A DNA stretch of 64,000 bases from Pseudorhodoferax aquiterrae (GCF_014652235.1 NZ_BMYK01000008.1:167969-231968), one strand, 5' to 3'; shown: positions 26,802 to 42,017, counted from the stretch's first letter. A program made the numbers and translations. Notes: generated from the letters alone by a model not told the origin.

Positions 26802-26985
26802 GCCTGCTTTGCCCTTTATGAGATGGAGTTCCTATGCACCGGCGGTCGCGCCTCATATTGCCGCACGCGGCGTTCGGAGCGAGGATGCACGCCCGTGGCG
26901 ATGGCCCCCCGCATTGTCTTGCCCGTGGCACGGGCCCTGACCGCCGTGCCCCGCCGAATCCTTCCACCGAGGCCGCACCGACACC

Positions 26986-29312
<2,327 letters not shown>

Positions 29313-29313
<1 letters not shown>

Positions 29314-29576
29314 TGGACCATGGCGCACCGCTGGCCCTGCGCATCCTGCAGGAACTGGCCACGGCGCCGGCCGAGGGCGGCATGTCGCTGCCGCGCCTGG
29401 GCAAGCGCCTGGGCCTGGGCGCCAGCGTGCTGATGCGCGAACTCGCGGGGATGGGCGATGCCGCCATCGGCGGCGTGCGCGGCCCGGGCTGGGCGCGCGT
29501 GGAGCAGCTGGACGGGCGCTGGGTCGCCCACATCACGCCCGCGGGGCGGGAACGGCTCAGCGCAGGGCCGCGTTGA
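29313..29576 (+). CDS. small winged-helix-like protein downstream of the FdhF-type gene
   Basis: An 87-residue protein whose ATG overlaps the preceding stop (TGATG), so it is translationally coupled to the molybdoenzyme. Residues 8-60 look like a helix-turn-helix of the MarR/PadR type (ALRILQELATAPAEGGMSLPRLGKRLGLGASVLMREL), followed by a short wing (VEQLDGRWVAHITPAGRERL). It could be a transcription factor or an accessory protein; no named family is recognised. Its last 20 bases overlap the convergent ferredoxin oxidoreductase beta gene. Confidence 0.6.
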
Positions 29577-30612
29577 TCCGGTCCAGCGCCCTGGCGCCGG
29601 GGCACAGTTCGGGCGCGTCGAGCCGGTTCAGGGGCGTCTGGCTGGTCTGCAACATGGCGTGCAGGTCCTCGGCCTCGCGGTCCACGTAGAGCAAGCCAGT
29701 CAGCAACTCGCCACGCGCCTGCTGCGCGACCACATGCTGCAGGGCCGCGGCCCGGTCGCCCGGGTCGTGGTCCTCGCGCAGCTTGCGCAGGCGCAGCAGC
29801 GAACCGTCGGCCTGCGGCAGCGTGAGCAGTTCGCCGGGCGCCGGCTCGGCCTGGATCTCGTCGGCCAGCCGGATGAAGTCGATGCGGTTCACGGCCTCGT
29901 TGTGGCCGCGCACGTAGTCGTAGCTCTTGGTGCTGCCGGCATGGTTGTTGAAGGCCACGCAGGGGCTCACCACGTCGATGAAGGCCGCGCCACGGTGGCC
30001 GATGGCGCCGCGGATCAGCGGCACCAGCTGCGCCTTGTCGCCCGAGAAGCCGCGCGCCACGTAGCTCGCGCCCAGCTGCAGCGCCAGGCCCACGAGGTCG
30101 ATCGGGCTGTCGTGGTTGACCGCCCCCTTCTTGCTCCTGGAGCCCTGGTCGGCCGTGGCCGAGAACTGGCCCTTGGTCAGGCCGTAGACGCCGTTGTTCT
30201 CGACGATGTAGACCATGTTCACGCCGCGCCGCATGGCGTGCGCGAACTGGCCCAGGCCGATCGAGGCCGAATCGCCGTCGCCCGACACGCCCAGGTACAG
30301 CAGCTCGCGGTTGGCCAGCTGCGCGCCGGTCAGCACCGAAGGCATGCGGCCGTGCACGGTGTTGAAGCCGTGCGAGGCGCCGAGGAAATAGTCCGGCGTC
30401 TTGGAGCTGCAGCCGATGCCCGAGAGCTTGGCCACGCGGTGCGGCTGTACGTCCAGCTCCCAGCAGGCCTGGATGATGGCGGCCGAGATCGAGTCGTGGC
30501 CGCAGCCGGCGCACAGCGTGGAGATCTTGCCCTCGTAGTCGCGCCGCGTGTAGCCGACCCGGTTCTTCGCGAGCGAGGGGTGGTGGACCTTGGGTTTGGC
30601 CAGGTAGGTCAT
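29557..30612 (-). CDS. 2-oxoacid:ferredoxin oxidoreductase, beta (TPP-binding) subunit
   Basis: A 351-residue beta subunit. The first cluster ligands are in STLCAGCGHD, others in GIGCSSKTP and VVSPCVAFN, giving the four cysteines of the beta-subunit [4Fe-4S]. TPP/Mg binding is seen in GDGDSASIGLGQFAHAMRR and VYIVENNGVYGLTKGQ. With the fused gamma-alpha subunit encoded upstream it decarboxylates a 2-oxoacid, commonly 2-oxoglutarate in this subgroup, to the acyl-CoA with reduction of ferredoxin. Its ATG overlaps the alpha gene's stop (ATGA). The ferredoxin partner may be the cluster domain of the third gene of the unit. Confidence 0.9.
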   Translation of the reverse strand: MTYLAKPKVHHPSLAKNRVGYTRRDYEGKISTLCAGCGHDSISAAIIQACWELDVQPHRVAKLSGIGCSSKTPDYFLGASHGFNTVHGRMPSVLTGAQLANRELLYLGVSGDGDSASIGLGQFAHAMRRGVNMVYIVENNGVYGLTKGQFSATADQGSRSKKGAVNHDSPIDLVGLALQLGASYVARGFSGDKAQLVPLIRGAIGHRGAAFIDVVSPCVAFNNHAGSTKSYDYVRGHNEAVNRIDFIRLADEIQAEPAPGELLTLPQADGSLLRLRKLREDHDPGDRAAALQHVVAQQARGELLTGLLYVDREAEDLHAMLQTSQTPLNRLDAPELCPGARALDRINAALR

Positions 30613-32432
30613 GCAGCGGTCTCCGGCTGGCGTTGCAGGGCCGAGGTGATGGCGCGGGCGATGAAGCGCGCCGTGATGGGCGTGCCGTCGAAATGCAGCA
30701 CGCGCACCAGGCGTGCCGGGTCGGCATCGAGTTCGTTGACGAGCAGGCTGCGCATCTGGGCGTCGCGGTTCTGCTCCACCACGAACACGCGTTCGTGCGC
30801 GGCGATGAAGCGGCGGACCGAGGCCGGGAACGGGAAGGCGCGCAGGCGCATGGCGTCCACGTGCACGCCGGCTGCGGCCAGTTGCTGCAAGGCCTCGTCC
30901 ATGGCCGGACTGGTGGAGCCGAAGTACAGGACGCCCAGCGGTGTGGCCTGCGCGGCCGCGCGCTCCACGGGCGCGGGCACGAGGTCGGCAGCGGTGGCGA
31001 ACTTGCGCAGTAGCCGTTCGACGTTGTAGATGTAGTCCGGCCCGCGCTCGGAGTAGCGCGCGTAGGCGTCGCGCGTGGTGCCGCGCGTGAAGTAGGCGCC
31101 GCGGCTTTCGTGCGTGCCGGGCAGGGTGCGCCAGGGGATGCCGTCGCCGTCCACGTCCTTGTAGCGGCCGAAGTCGCGGCCGGCCTCCAGCATCTCGGCC
31201 GTCATGAGCTTGCCGCGGTCGTAGCCCCTGCCCTCCTCCCACTGGAAGGGCTCGCACAGGCGCTGGTTCATGCCGATGTCCAGGTCGGTCATCACGAACA
31301 CGGGTGTCTGCAGCCGGTCGGCCAGGTCCAGCGCGGCGGCGGCATGTTCGAAGCACTCGCGCGGGTCTTCGGGAAACAGCAGCACGTGCTTGGTGTCGCC
31401 GTGCGAGGCGTAGGCGCAGGCCAGGATGTCGGCCTGCTGCGTGCGCGTGGGCATGCCCGTGGACGGTCCGCCGCGCTGCACGTTGACGATGGTCACGGGG
31501 ATCTCGGCGAAGTAGGCCAGGCCGATGAACTCGGTCATCAGCGAAACGCCGGGGCCCGAGGTAGCCGTGAACGCACGCGCGCCGTTCCAGCCCGCGCCCA
31601 CCACCATGCCGATGGAGGCGATCTCGTCCTCGGCCTGCACGATGGCGTAGCGGCGCTCGCCGGTCTCCTTGTCTTCGCGGAACTTCGTGCAGTAGGACTG
31701 GAAGGCCTCGGCCACCGAGGACGATGGCGTGATCGGGTACCAAGCCGCCACCGTGGCGCCGCCGTACACGCAGCCCAGCGCCGCGGCGCTGTTGCCGTCC
31801 ACGAAGATGCGCTGGCCCACTGCGTCGGCCCGGCGCACGCGGATGGGCAGCGGCGCCTGCAGGTGCTCCTGCGCGAAGTCGCGGCCCAGGTGCAGCGCGC
31901 GCACGTTGGAGGCCAAGAGCTTCTCCTTGCCCTTGTACTGCTCGCCGAACAGGTCGACGATGACCTCGGCATCGATGTCCAGCAGCACCGACAGCGCGCC
32001 CACGTAGATGATGTTCTTGAACAGCTGGCGCTGGCGCGGATCGCTGTAGACCGCGTTGGCGATCTCGGTCAGCGGCATGCCGATGACCGTGATGTCGCTG
32101 CGCAGCTGCGCGGGCGGCACGGGCCGCGTGCTGTCGTAGAACAGGTAGCCGCCGGGCTCGATCTCGGCCAGGTCCTCGGCCCAGGTCTGCGGGTTCATGG
32201 CCACCATCATGTCGATGCCGCCGCGCCGGCCCAGGTGGCCGGCCTCGCTGACGCGCACCTCGTACCAGGTTGGCAGGCCCTGGATGTTGCTCGGGAAGAT
32301 GTTGCGCGGGCTCACCGGCACGCCCATGCGCAGGATGGACTTGGCGAACAGTTCGTTGGCCGAGGCCGAGCCCGAACCGTTGACGTTGGCGAACTTGACG
32401 ACGAAGTCGTTGACGGCGCTGATCGGGGTCAT
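30609..32432 (-). CDS. 2-oxoacid:ferredoxin oxidoreductase, fused gamma-alpha subunit
   Basis: A 607-residue fusion of the gamma domain (about 1-190; FANVNGSGSASANELFAKSI, YLFYDSTRPVP) and the alpha domain (about 205-600), which begins FVDGNSAAALG and carries YPITPSSSVAE, EDEIASIGMVVGAGWNGARAFTATSGPGVSLMTEFIGLAYFAEIPV in several conserved blocks and PTRTQQADI. No cluster cysteines are expected in this subunit. Gamma-alpha fusion is typical of KorA-type enzymes. The ATG overlaps the stop of the GltD-like gene (ATGA), so all three genes are coupled. Substrate (2-oxoglutarate or another 2-oxoacid) is inferred from family, not shown. Confidence 0.9.
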   Translation of the reverse strand: MTPISAVNDFVVKFANVNGSGSASANELFAKSILRMGVPVSPRNIFPSNIQGLPTWYEVRVSEAGHLGRRGGIDMMVAMNPQTWAEDLAEIEPGGYLFYDSTRPVPPAQLRSDITVIGMPLTEIANAVYSDPRQRQLFKNIIYVGALSVLLDIDAEVIVDLFGEQYKGKEKLLASNVRALHLGRDFAQEHLQAPLPIRVRRADAVGQRIFVDGNSAAALGCVYGGATVAAWYPITPSSSVAEAFQSYCTKFREDKETGERRYAIVQAEDEIASIGMVVGAGWNGARAFTATSGPGVSLMTEFIGLAYFAEIPVTIVNVQRGGPSTGMPTRTQQADILACAYASHGDTKHVLLFPEDPRECFEHAAAALDLADRLQTPVFVMTDLDIGMNQRLCEPFQWEEGRGYDRGKLMTAEMLEAGRDFGRYKDVDGDGIPWRTLPGTHESRGAYFTRGTTRDAYARYSERGPDYIYNVERLLRKFATAADLVPAPVERAAAQATPLGVLYFGSTSPAMDEALQQLAAAGVHVDAMRLRAFPFPASVRRFIAAHERVFVVEQNRDAQMRSLLVNELDADPARLVRVLHFDGTPITARFIARAITSALQRQPETAA

Positions 32433-34234
32433 GCGTGCGCTCCCTGGCACGCGCCTGCCTGCGCGGTCTTGAACAGGAACTTCTGCATGTCCCAGGCGCC
32501 CGTGGGGCAGCGCTCGGCGCACAGGCCGCAGTGCAGGCACAGGTCCTCGTCCTTGGCCATCACGCGGCCGGTCTTGAGCGGGTCGGAGACGTAGAGGTCC
32601 TGGTCCGGGTGCAGGGCCGGCGCCTTCAGGCGCTGGCGCAGCTCGGCCTCCTCGCCGGGCGCCGTGAAGCTGATGCAGTCCATGGGGCAGATGTCCATGC
32701 AGGCGTCGCACTCGATGCAGGCTTCCTGCGCGAAGACGGTCTGCACGTCGCAATTGAGGCAGCGCTGGGCCTCCTTGAAGGCGGTGGCGGCGTCGAAGCC
32801 CAGCTCCACCTCCACGCGGATGCTGGCCAGCGCGACCTCGGCCTGCGCCCAGGGCACCTTGAAGCGCGCCTCGGGCGCCACGGCGTTGTCGTAGCTCCAC
32901 TCGTGGATGCCCATCTTGGTGGACGCCAGGTTGCTGGTGGGCGCCGGCCGGGCCTGCACATCCTGGCCCTGCAGAAAGCGGTCGATGGAGATGGCGGCCT
33001 CGTGGCCATGGGCGACGGCCGTGATGATGTTCTTGGGGCCGAAGGCCGCGTCGCCGCCGAAGAACACCCGGGGCAGCGAGGACTGGAAGGTTAGCGCGTC
33101 CAGCACGGGCAGGCCGTTCTCGTGGAAGGCGATGCCGCAGCCGCGCTCGATCCAGGGGAAGGCGTTTTCCTGGCCGACCGCGATCAGCACCTCGTCGCAG
33201 GGCAGCAGCACCTCGGGCTCACCTGTCGGCACGAGCTGGCGGCGGCCGCGCGCGTCGAGCTCGGCGCGCACGATCTGAAAGCGCATGCCCGTGAGCCGTC
33301 CGCCCTCGTGCACGAAGGCCACGGGCACGTGCCAGTTCAGGATCGGGATGCCCTCGTGCTGCGCGTCCTCCTTCTCCCAGGGCGAGGCCTTCATCTCGTC
33401 GAAACCGCTGCGCACCACGACCTTGACGTCCTCGCCGCCCAGGCGCCGTGCCGAGCGGCAGCAGTCCATGGCCGTGTTGCCGCCGCCCAGCACCAGCACG
33501 CGCCGGCCCGTGCGCGTGACGTGGCCGAACGAGACCGAGGCCAGCCAGTCGATGCCGATGTGGATGTGGGCCTTGGCCTCTTGCCGGCCCGGCAGGTCGA
33601 GGTCGCGCCCGCGCGGCGCGCCGCAGCCCACGAACACCGCGTCGAAGTCCTGTGCCAGCAGGCCGGCCATGGAGTCCACGCGCTCGCCACCGCGGAATGC
33701 CACGCCCAGGTCCAGCACGTAGCCGGTCTCCTCGTCGATGACCTCTTCGGGCAGCCGAAAGCGCGGGATCTGCGTGCGGATGAAACCGCCGGCCTTGGCC
33801 TCGCCGTCGAACACCGTCACGTCGTAGCCCAAGGGGGCCAGGTCGCGCGCCACGGTCAGTGCGGCCGGGCCGGCGCCGATGCAGGCCACGCGCTTGCCGT
33901 TGCGCGGCGCGCGCTGCGGCATGCGCCCGCGCACCTCGCCTTTCATGTCGGCCGCCACCCGCTTCAGGCGGCAGATCGCCACCGGTTCAGGCTGCGCCTG
34001 GCTGGCCTCTTCGACGCGGCCGCGCCGGCAGGCCGGCTCGCAGGGCCGGTCGCAGGTGCGGCCCAGAATGCCGGGAAACACGTTGGACACCCAGTTGACC
34101 ATGTAGGCATCGGCGTAGCGGCCCTGGCCGATCAGGCGGATGTACTCGGGAACGGGGGTGTGGGCGGGGCAGGCCCATTGGCAGTCGACGACTTTGTGGA
34201 AATAAGACGGACTGGCTACTTGCGTTGGCTGCAA
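32429..34234 (-). CDS. GltD-like NAD(P)-dependent flavoprotein with a 2x[4Fe-4S] ferredoxin domain
   Basis: About 601 residues. The N-terminus (about 10-110) is the GltD-type cysteine domain (VDCQWACPAHTPVP; GRTCDRPCEPACRRG). Two Rossmann folds follow: FAD at VACIGAGPAALTVARDLA and NAD(P) at RVLVLGGGNTAMDCCRSARRLG. The C-terminus is a bacterial ferredoxin-like domain with CIECDACMDICPMDC and CLHCGLCAERCPTGA. This layout fits a ferredoxin:NAD(P) electron-transfer partner of the 2-oxoacid oxidoreductase encoded directly downstream (ATGA overlap). The start is taken as TTG 34234, which has AAGGAGA upstream; a longer GTG start at 34270 is possible. Confidence 0.85.
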   Translation of the reverse strand: MQPTQVASPSYFHKVVDCQWACPAHTPVPEYIRLIGQGRYADAYMVNWVSNVFPGILGRTCDRPCEPACRRGRVEEASQAQPEPVAICRLKRVAADMKGEVRGRMPQRAPRNGKRVACIGAGPAALTVARDLAPLGYDVTVFDGEAKAGGFIRTQIPRFRLPEEVIDEETGYVLDLGVAFRGGERVDSMAGLLAQDFDAVFVGCGAPRGRDLDLPGRQEAKAHIHIGIDWLASVSFGHVTRTGRRVLVLGGGNTAMDCCRSARRLGGEDVKVVVRSGFDEMKASPWEKEDAQHEGIPILNWHVPVAFVHEGGRLTGMRFQIVRAELDARGRRQLVPTGEPEVLLPCDEVLIAVGQENAFPWIERGCGIAFHENGLPVLDALTFQSSLPRVFFGGDAAFGPKNIITAVAHGHEAAISIDRFLQGQDVQARPAPTSNLASTKMGIHEWSYDNAVAPEARFKVPWAQAEVALASIRVEVELGFDAATAFKEAQRCLNCDVQTVFAQEACIECDACMDICPMDCISFTAPGEEAELRQRLKAPALHPDQDLYVSDPLKTGRVMAKDEDLCLHCGLCAERCPTGAWDMQKFLFKTAQAGACQGAHA

Positions 34235-34448
34235 TCTTTGTCTCCTTGCCCAGCGGTGCCGGTGGCCCACTGGTCAGACCAGTCTACGCGCGGGGGCGGC
34301 GCCGAGCCTACGGTGAATCCCGCACCCGTGGCGCCTGCGCAAACGCACGTCTGGCGCGCCAATTCATCCGGGTATTCGCTATAGTTGTGCGCAGTAACGC
34401 CTTGAAACGTCCGGGCGCTGCCGCCCCCCTCTTCTGCACGAGGTTGCC

Positions 34449-34961
34449 ATGACCCTGCCCCTGGCCAAGCTGCTCCGCCTGTCCGTGCTCCTGCTGGCCT
34501 GGCTGGCGCCGGGCTGGGCCGCCGCACTGGACAAACCCTCGGGCGAGGTGGTGCTGACCATCAGCGGCAAGGTCGGCCAGCCCAATGCCGGCCAGCGCGC
34601 GGTGTTCGACATGGCCATGCTGGAGAAGCTGCCCCAGCACAGCTTCTCGACCAGCACTCCCTGGCATGCCGGCCCCACCCGCTTCACCGGCCCGCTGCTG
34701 CGCGACGTGCTGGCCGCCGCGGGCGCCAACGGCACCAAGCTCGTGGCCGTGGCGCTCAACGACTACAAGACCGACATTCCGTTCACCGACGCGGCCCGCT
34801 ACGAGGTGATCGTGGCCCGGCTGCTCAACGACAAGCCCATGCCGGTGCGCGAGAAGGGACCGCTGTTCATCGTCTATCCCTTCGACAGCAAGGCCGAGCT
34901 CAAGGCCGAGACCTTCTACAACCGTTCGGCATGGCAGCTGCACCAGTTGCAGGTGCAGTGA
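34449..34961 (+). CDS. secreted SUOX/YedY-fold protein lacking the molybdenum-ligand cysteine
   Basis: A 170-residue periplasmic protein with a signal peptide ([19 protein letters not shown]). The mature part follows the oxidoreductase molybdopterin-binding (sulfite oxidase fold) pattern: [58 protein letters not shown] and FIVYPFDS. There is no cysteine in the whole protein, so the Mo-ligating Cys of YedY/sulfite oxidase is missing and catalysis is unlikely. It precedes a membrane hybrid histidine kinase by 52 bases on the same strand, so a sensory or accessory role for the kinase is plausible. Annotation pipelines would probably call it a molybdopterin-dependent oxidoreductase. Confidence 0.75.
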   Translation: MTLPLAKLLRLSVLLLAWLAPGWAAALDKPSGEVVLTISGKVGQPNAGQRAVFDMAMLEKLPQHSFSTSTPWHAGPTRFTGPLLRDVLAAAGANGTKLVAVALNDYKTDIPFTDAARYEVIVARLLNDKPMPVREKGPLFIVYPFDSKAELKAETFYNRSAWQLHQLQVQ

Positions 34962-35013
34962 CGCCGCCGAACGCTCCAGCGACGACCGGGCGCCGCCCGG
35001 CCAGCCCCTTCGC

Positions 35014-38030
<3,017 letters not shown>

Positions 38031-38034
<4 letters not shown>

Positions 38035-38510
38035 GCGGGCAGCGCCAGCGCTGCCGCCACCTCGGGCGGCGCCTGCACGAGTTCGATCAGCACGCCCTCG
38101 CCCGCGATCGGGAAGGCCTCGTTGGCCTTGGGATGCAGGAAGCAGATGTCGTAGCCGGCCGCGCCCTTGCGGATGCCGCCCGGCGCGAAGCGCACGCCCT
38201 GGGCCGTGAGCCACTCCACGGCCTTGGGCAGGTCGTCGATCCACAGACCCACATGGTTCAGCGGCGTGGTGTGCACGGCGGGCTTCTTCTCGGGATCCAG
38301 CGGCTGCATGAGGTCGACCTCGACCTTGGTCGGGCCGCTGCCGATCGCGCAGATGTCCTCGTCCACGTTCTCGCTCTCGCTGCGGAAGTTGCCGGTGACG
38401 GTGAGGCCCAGCATCTCGACCCAGAGTTTTTGCAGCCGCTGCTTGTCGGGGCCGCCGATGGCGATCTGCTGGATGCCCAGCACGCGGAAGGGGCGTTGGG
38501 GGGTGCTCAT
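38031..38510 (-). CDS. VOC-family protein, probable methylmalonyl-CoA epimerase
   Basis: A 159-residue vicinal-oxygen-chelate protein made of two beta-alpha-beta-beta-beta modules. The first begins [11 protein letters not shown] and contains [11 protein letters not shown]; the second has [18 protein letters not shown] and ends [10 protein letters not shown]. The His and Glu positions fit the usual metal ligands (partly QQIAI instead of DHIAI, so one ligand is atypical). VOC proteins include glyoxalase I and methylmalonyl-CoA epimerase; position at the end of the propionyl-CoA carboxylase/mutase operon, where the epimerase would otherwise be missing, favours the epimerase. Its ATG overlaps the bioB stop (ATGA). 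Confidence 0.7.
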
Positions 38511-39562
38511 GCGTGTTCTCCTGGTTCGATGGAAACGGCGCGGGTGGCGTAGCCCAGCTTGTCGAGCAGCCGGCGGTCGGCATCCGCATCGGGATTGCCG
38601 GTCACGAGCAGCTTGTCGCCGTAGAAGATGGAATTGGCGCCGGCCAGGAAGCACAGCGCCTGCACCGGCTCGCCGAGCTGCTGGCGACCGGCGGACAGGC
38701 GCACGCGCGCGGTGGGCATGGTGATGCGCGCGACCGCGATCACGCGCACGAAGTCCAGCGGGTCGATGGGCGGTGCGTCGGCCAGCGGCGTGCCGGGCAC
38801 GCGCACCAGGCTGTTGATGGGCACCGACTCGGGATAGGGGTCGAGGTTGGCCAGCTGCGCGATGAGCCCCGCGCGGTGCACGGGCGACTCGCCCATGCCC
38901 ACGATGCCGCCGCAGCACACTTTGACGCCGGCCGCACGCACATGGGCCAGCGTGTCGAGCCGGTCCTGGTAGCTGCGCGTGTCGACGATGTCGGCGTAGT
39001 ACTCGGGCGCGGTATCCAGGTTGTGGTTGTAGTAGTCCAGCCCCGCGTCGCGCAGGGCCAGGGCCTGGTGCTTCTCCAGCATGCCCAGCGTGGCACAGGA
39101 TTGCAGGCCCAGGCCCTTCACCGTGCGCACGAGCTCGGCCACCTTCTCGATGTCGCGGTCCTTGGGCGCGCGCCAGGCGGCGCCCATGCAAAAGCGCGTG
39201 GCGCCCGCGTCCTTGGCGGCCTGGGCTGCATGGCGCACCTCCTCGACCGACATGAGCTTCTGGGCCTTCACGCCCGTGTCGAACTCGGCCGACTGCGGAC
39301 AGTAGCCGCAGTTCTCCGGGCAGCCGCCGGTCTTGACCGAGAGCAGCGTGGCCAGCTCGATGTCGCGCGCGGGCCAGTGCGCGCGGTGCACGGTCTGGGC
39401 CCGGTACAGCAGTTCGTCGAACGGCAGGTCCAGCAGCGCCTGCACGTCCTCGACGCGCCAGCGCTGAAGTGCCGGCGGTGCCGCCCGGCGGGGTGCTGCG
39501 AAGTGCAGGGGCTGCGCCTGCGCGGCCGGAGCGGTGGGGGTCAACAGGGATTCTTGGGGCAT
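38507..39562 (-). CDS. bioB: biotin synthase BioB
   Basis: A 351-residue radical SAM enzyme that inserts sulfur into dethiobiotin. The SAM-cluster motif CPENCGYC gives C81, C85 and C88. [28 protein letters not shown] and ARVRLSAGR are characteristic BioB blocks, and [10 protein letters not shown] ends the catalytic part. The ATG follows GGAAGGACGCG. No other biotin genes are near; instead it sits in the propionyl-CoA carboxylase operon, whose alpha subunit carries biotin. Local supply of cofactor is therefore a plausible reason for the location. A 290-base gap separates it from pccA, so it may also have its own promoter. Confidence 0.96.
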   Translation of the reverse strand: MPQESLLTPTAPAAQAQPLHFAAPRRAAPPALQRWRVEDVQALLDLPFDELLYRAQTVHRAHWPARDIELATLLSVKTGGCPENCGYCPQSAEFDTGVKAQKLMSVEEVRHAAQAAKDAGATRFCMGAAWRAPKDRDIEKVAELVRTVKGLGLQSCATLGMLEKHQALALRDAGLDYYNHNLDTAPEYYADIVDTRSYQDRLDTLAHVRAAGVKVCCGGIVGMGESPVHRAGLIAQLANLDPYPESVPINSLVRVPGTPLADAPPIDPLDFVRVIAVARITMPTARVRLSAGRQQLGEPVQALCFLAGANSIFYGDKLLVTGNPDADADRRLLDKLGYATRAVSIEPGEHA

Positions 39563-39852
39563 CGCGTCCTTCCGGGTTTCAAGGGCATCTGCGGCGATTG
39601 TGAAAGGCCCGCGCGGCGCCTGGGAAGCCTGCAGCCGCAGAAAGTCGGCCTCATTTTCGTGCCGCCAACTTCGTCGAAATCCGCAGGAAACATGGCCGAC
39701 GATGCACGGCGTTGGGCGCTTGTTCACGGCACTTGCGCGCTGCCTTCCTGGCAATGCACCGTTCTGCCGCGAACCTGCGACGAACCGCCGCGAACCCAGG
39801 GCGCGGCCGCCCGGCGATGGGCGCAGCTGCGCGCGCCCAAACCGGGCCGGCC

Positions 39853-41901
39853 TCAGGCGAACTCGACGATGGGCTGGTCCACAGCCAGGCTTTCGCCTTT
39901 GGTGGCCAGCACCTTGCCGACCACGCCGTCGGCCGCGGCGAACAGCACGTTCTCCATCTTCATGGCCTCGATCACGGCCACGCGCTCGCCGGCCTGCACC
40001 TTCTGGCCCGGTTGCACCGAGACCTCGACCAACAGGCCCGGCATGGGCGAAAGCACGAAGCGGCTCATGTCCGGCGGCGCCTTGTAGGGCATCAGCTGGA
40101 ACAGCTCGGAGCCGCGCGGCGACAGCACCAGCGCGTCGAGCTGCGTGCCGTTGTGCTGCACGCGGATGGCGAGCGGGTTCTTGGGCGTGCCGCGCTCGAC
40201 CTGGGCGCTGAAGGGCGTGCCGTTGCTGGTACCGGCCAGGCGGATTGCGCCGAGCCGGCTGCTGCTTTCCAGCGCGTAGCTGCGCGAGCCCACCTCCACG
40301 GTGCTGCTGCCGGTCTGGCCTTCGTAGCTGGTCACGCGCACGGGCGTGGCCTTGTGGTGGCCGTCCGCGCCCATGGCCACGACCACGAAGTCCTGGCCGA
40401 CCTTGACGCCATGGCCGGCCATCTGGCCGCTGATGCCGCTGGCGCGGCCCAGGTAACGCCGGTTGGCGAAGGCCGCCAGCGCGAGCAGGAACTCGGGCTC
40501 GTCGTGCGGCACGTCCTCGGCATGGAAGCCATGGCTGTAGTGCTCGGCGATGAAGCCGGTGTTGAAGTCGCCCGCGACGAACTTGGGGTGCGCCAGCAGC
40601 GCGGCCTGGAACGGGATGTTGCTGCTGATGCCGCGGATGATGAAGCCATTGAGGGCCTCGCGCATCTTGGCGATCGCCTCGTTGCGGTCGCGGCCGTGCA
40701 CGATGAGCTTGGCGATCATCGAATCGTAGTACATCGGGATCTCGCCGCCGTCCTGCACGCCGGTGTCCACGCGCACGCCCTGCAGGTGCTCGGTGTCGGC
40801 CGAGAACATGGTCTCCTGCGGCGGCGCGAAGCGCACCAGGCGCCCGGTGGACGGCAGGAAGTTGCGGAACGGATCCTCGGCATTGATGCGGCATTCGATG
40901 GCCCAGCCGTCGCGCTTGACCTCGGCCTGCGTGAGCGGCAGCTTCTCGCCGGCGGCGACGCGGATCATGAGCTCCACGAGGTCCAGGCCCGTGATGCACT
41001 CGGTCACCGGATGCTCCACCTGCAGGCGCGTGTTCATCTCCAGGAAGTAGAAGTCCTGGTTCTTGCCGACCACGAACTCCACCGTGCCCGCGCTCTGGTA
41101 CTTGACGGCCTTGGCCAGCGCCACGGCCTGCTCGCCCATGGCCTTGCGCGTGGCGTCGCTGATGAAGGGCGACGGCGCCTCTTCGATGACCTTCTGGTGG
41201 CGGCGCTGGATCGAGCATTCGCGCTCGTTTAGGTAGATCACATTGCCATGGGCATCGCCCAGTACCTGGATCTCGATGTGGCGCGGCTGCTCGACGAACT
41301 TCTCGATGAAGATGCGGTCGTCGCCGAAGCTGTTGCGCGCCTCGTTCTGGCAGGCCGTGAAGCCTTCCAGCGCCTCCTTGTCGTTGAAGGCCACGCGCAG
41401 GCCCTTGCCGCCGCCGCCCGCGCTGGCCTTGATCATGACCGGGTAGCCGATGTCCCTGGCGATCTGCACGGCGCGCTCGGCCGATTCGATGGCGTCGTTC
41501 CAGCCCGGGATGGTGTTGACCTTGGCTTCGTTGGCCAGCTTCTTGGAGGCGATCTTGTCGCCCATGGCCGCGATGGAGTAGTGCTTGGGGCCGATGAAGG
41601 CGATGCCCTCTTCTTCCACGCGCTTGGCGAAGGCCTCGTTCTCCGACAGGAAGCCGTAGCCCGGGTGCACGGCCTCGGCGCCGGTCTGCTTGCAGGCTTC
41701 GATGATCTTGTCGGCCAACAGGTAGCTCTCGCGCGAGGGCGCTGGGCCCAGGCGCACGGCCTCGTCGGCCAGCTCCACATGGCGCGCGTCCTTGTCGGCG
41801 TCGGAGTAGACGGCGACGGTGGCGATGCCCATCTTCTTCGCGGTCTTGATGACCCGGCAGGCGATTTCGCCGCGGTTGGCAATGAGGATCTTCTTAAACA
41901 T
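39853..41901 (-). CDS. pccA: propionyl-CoA carboxylase, biotin carboxylase/carrier (alpha) subunit
   Basis: A 682-residue alpha subunit. Biotin carboxylase spans about 1-450 ([31 protein letters not shown]-grasp loop; [14 protein letters not shown]), followed by the BT domain, and the carrier domain ends the protein with EAMKMEN, biotinylated K648. With PccB it carboxylates propionyl-CoA to methylmalonyl-CoA. An acetyl-CoA carboxylase alternative is unlikely next to mutase and MeaB genes. The ATG at 41901 overlaps the end of a 40-codon leader ORF whose first 12 codons repeat the start of this gene. Confidence 0.93.
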   Translation of the reverse strand: MFKKILIANRGEIACRVIKTAKKMGIATVAVYSDADKDARHVELADEAVRLGPAPSRESYLLADKIIEACKQTGAEAVHPGYGFLSENEAFAKRVEEEGIAFIGPKHYSIAAMGDKIASKKLANEAKVNTIPGWNDAIESAERAVQIARDIGYPVMIKASAGGGGKGLRVAFNDKEALEGFTACQNEARNSFGDDRIFIEKFVEQPRHIEIQVLGDAHGNVIYLNERECSIQRRHQKVIEEAPSPFISDATRKAMGEQAVALAKAVKYQSAGTVEFVVGKNQDFYFLEMNTRLQVEHPVTECITGLDLVELMIRVAAGEKLPLTQAEVKRDGWAIECRINAEDPFRNFLPSTGRLVRFAPPQETMFSADTEHLQGVRVDTGVQDGGEIPMYYDSMIAKLIVHGRDRNEAIAKMREALNGFIIRGISSNIPFQAALLAHPKFVAGDFNTGFIAEHYSHGFHAEDVPHDEPEFLLALAAFANRRYLGRASGISGQMAGHGVKVGQDFVVVAMGADGHHKATPVRVTSYEGQTGSSTVEVGSRSYALESSSRLGAIRLAGTSNGTPFSAQVERGTPKNPLAIRVQHNGTQLDALVLSPRGSELFQLMPYKAPPDMSRFVLSPMPGLLVEVSVQPGQKVQAGERVAVIEAMKMENVLFAAADGVVGKVLATKGESLAVDQPIVEFA

Positions 41902-42017
41902 GGCTGGTCTCCGCGGCGAAATCGCCTGCGCACGCTGCGCGTGCCATGCAATGTGATGAAACGCCCGCTGCGCGGTCGTTTTCGCCGCGGTTGGCAATCA
42001 GGATCTTCTTGAACATG
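41865..42017. repeat. 38-base direct repeat at the pccA start (41865-41902 and 41980-42017)
   Basis: The two 38-base copies cover the ATG and the first 12 codons of pccA and differ at two positions. Both differences are third-codon synonymous changes (TTT/TTC and CTC/CTG). The copies are 115 bases apart. This points to a partial duplication, or to recombination with a paralogous biotin carboxylase gene, after which the upstream copy kept a coding frame. Confidence 0.85.
41894..42016 (-). CDS. 40-residue leader ORF, duplicated pccA start
   Basis: A short frame beginning ATG TTC AAG and encoding [12 protein letters not shown], identical to the first 12 residues of PccA, then an unrelated tail of 28 residues ending in TAA at 41896-41894. 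The stop lies 5 bases inside the pccA reading frame, so ribosomes ending here would be at the pccA start: translational coupling is possible. There is no ribosome site better than AGAACAGGAAC before it. It could be a decayed partial duplication with no function, or a leader peptide. Not long enough for ordinary gene callers. Confidence 0.45.
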   Translation of the reverse strand: MFKKILIANRGENDRAAGVSSHCMARAACAGDFAAETSHV

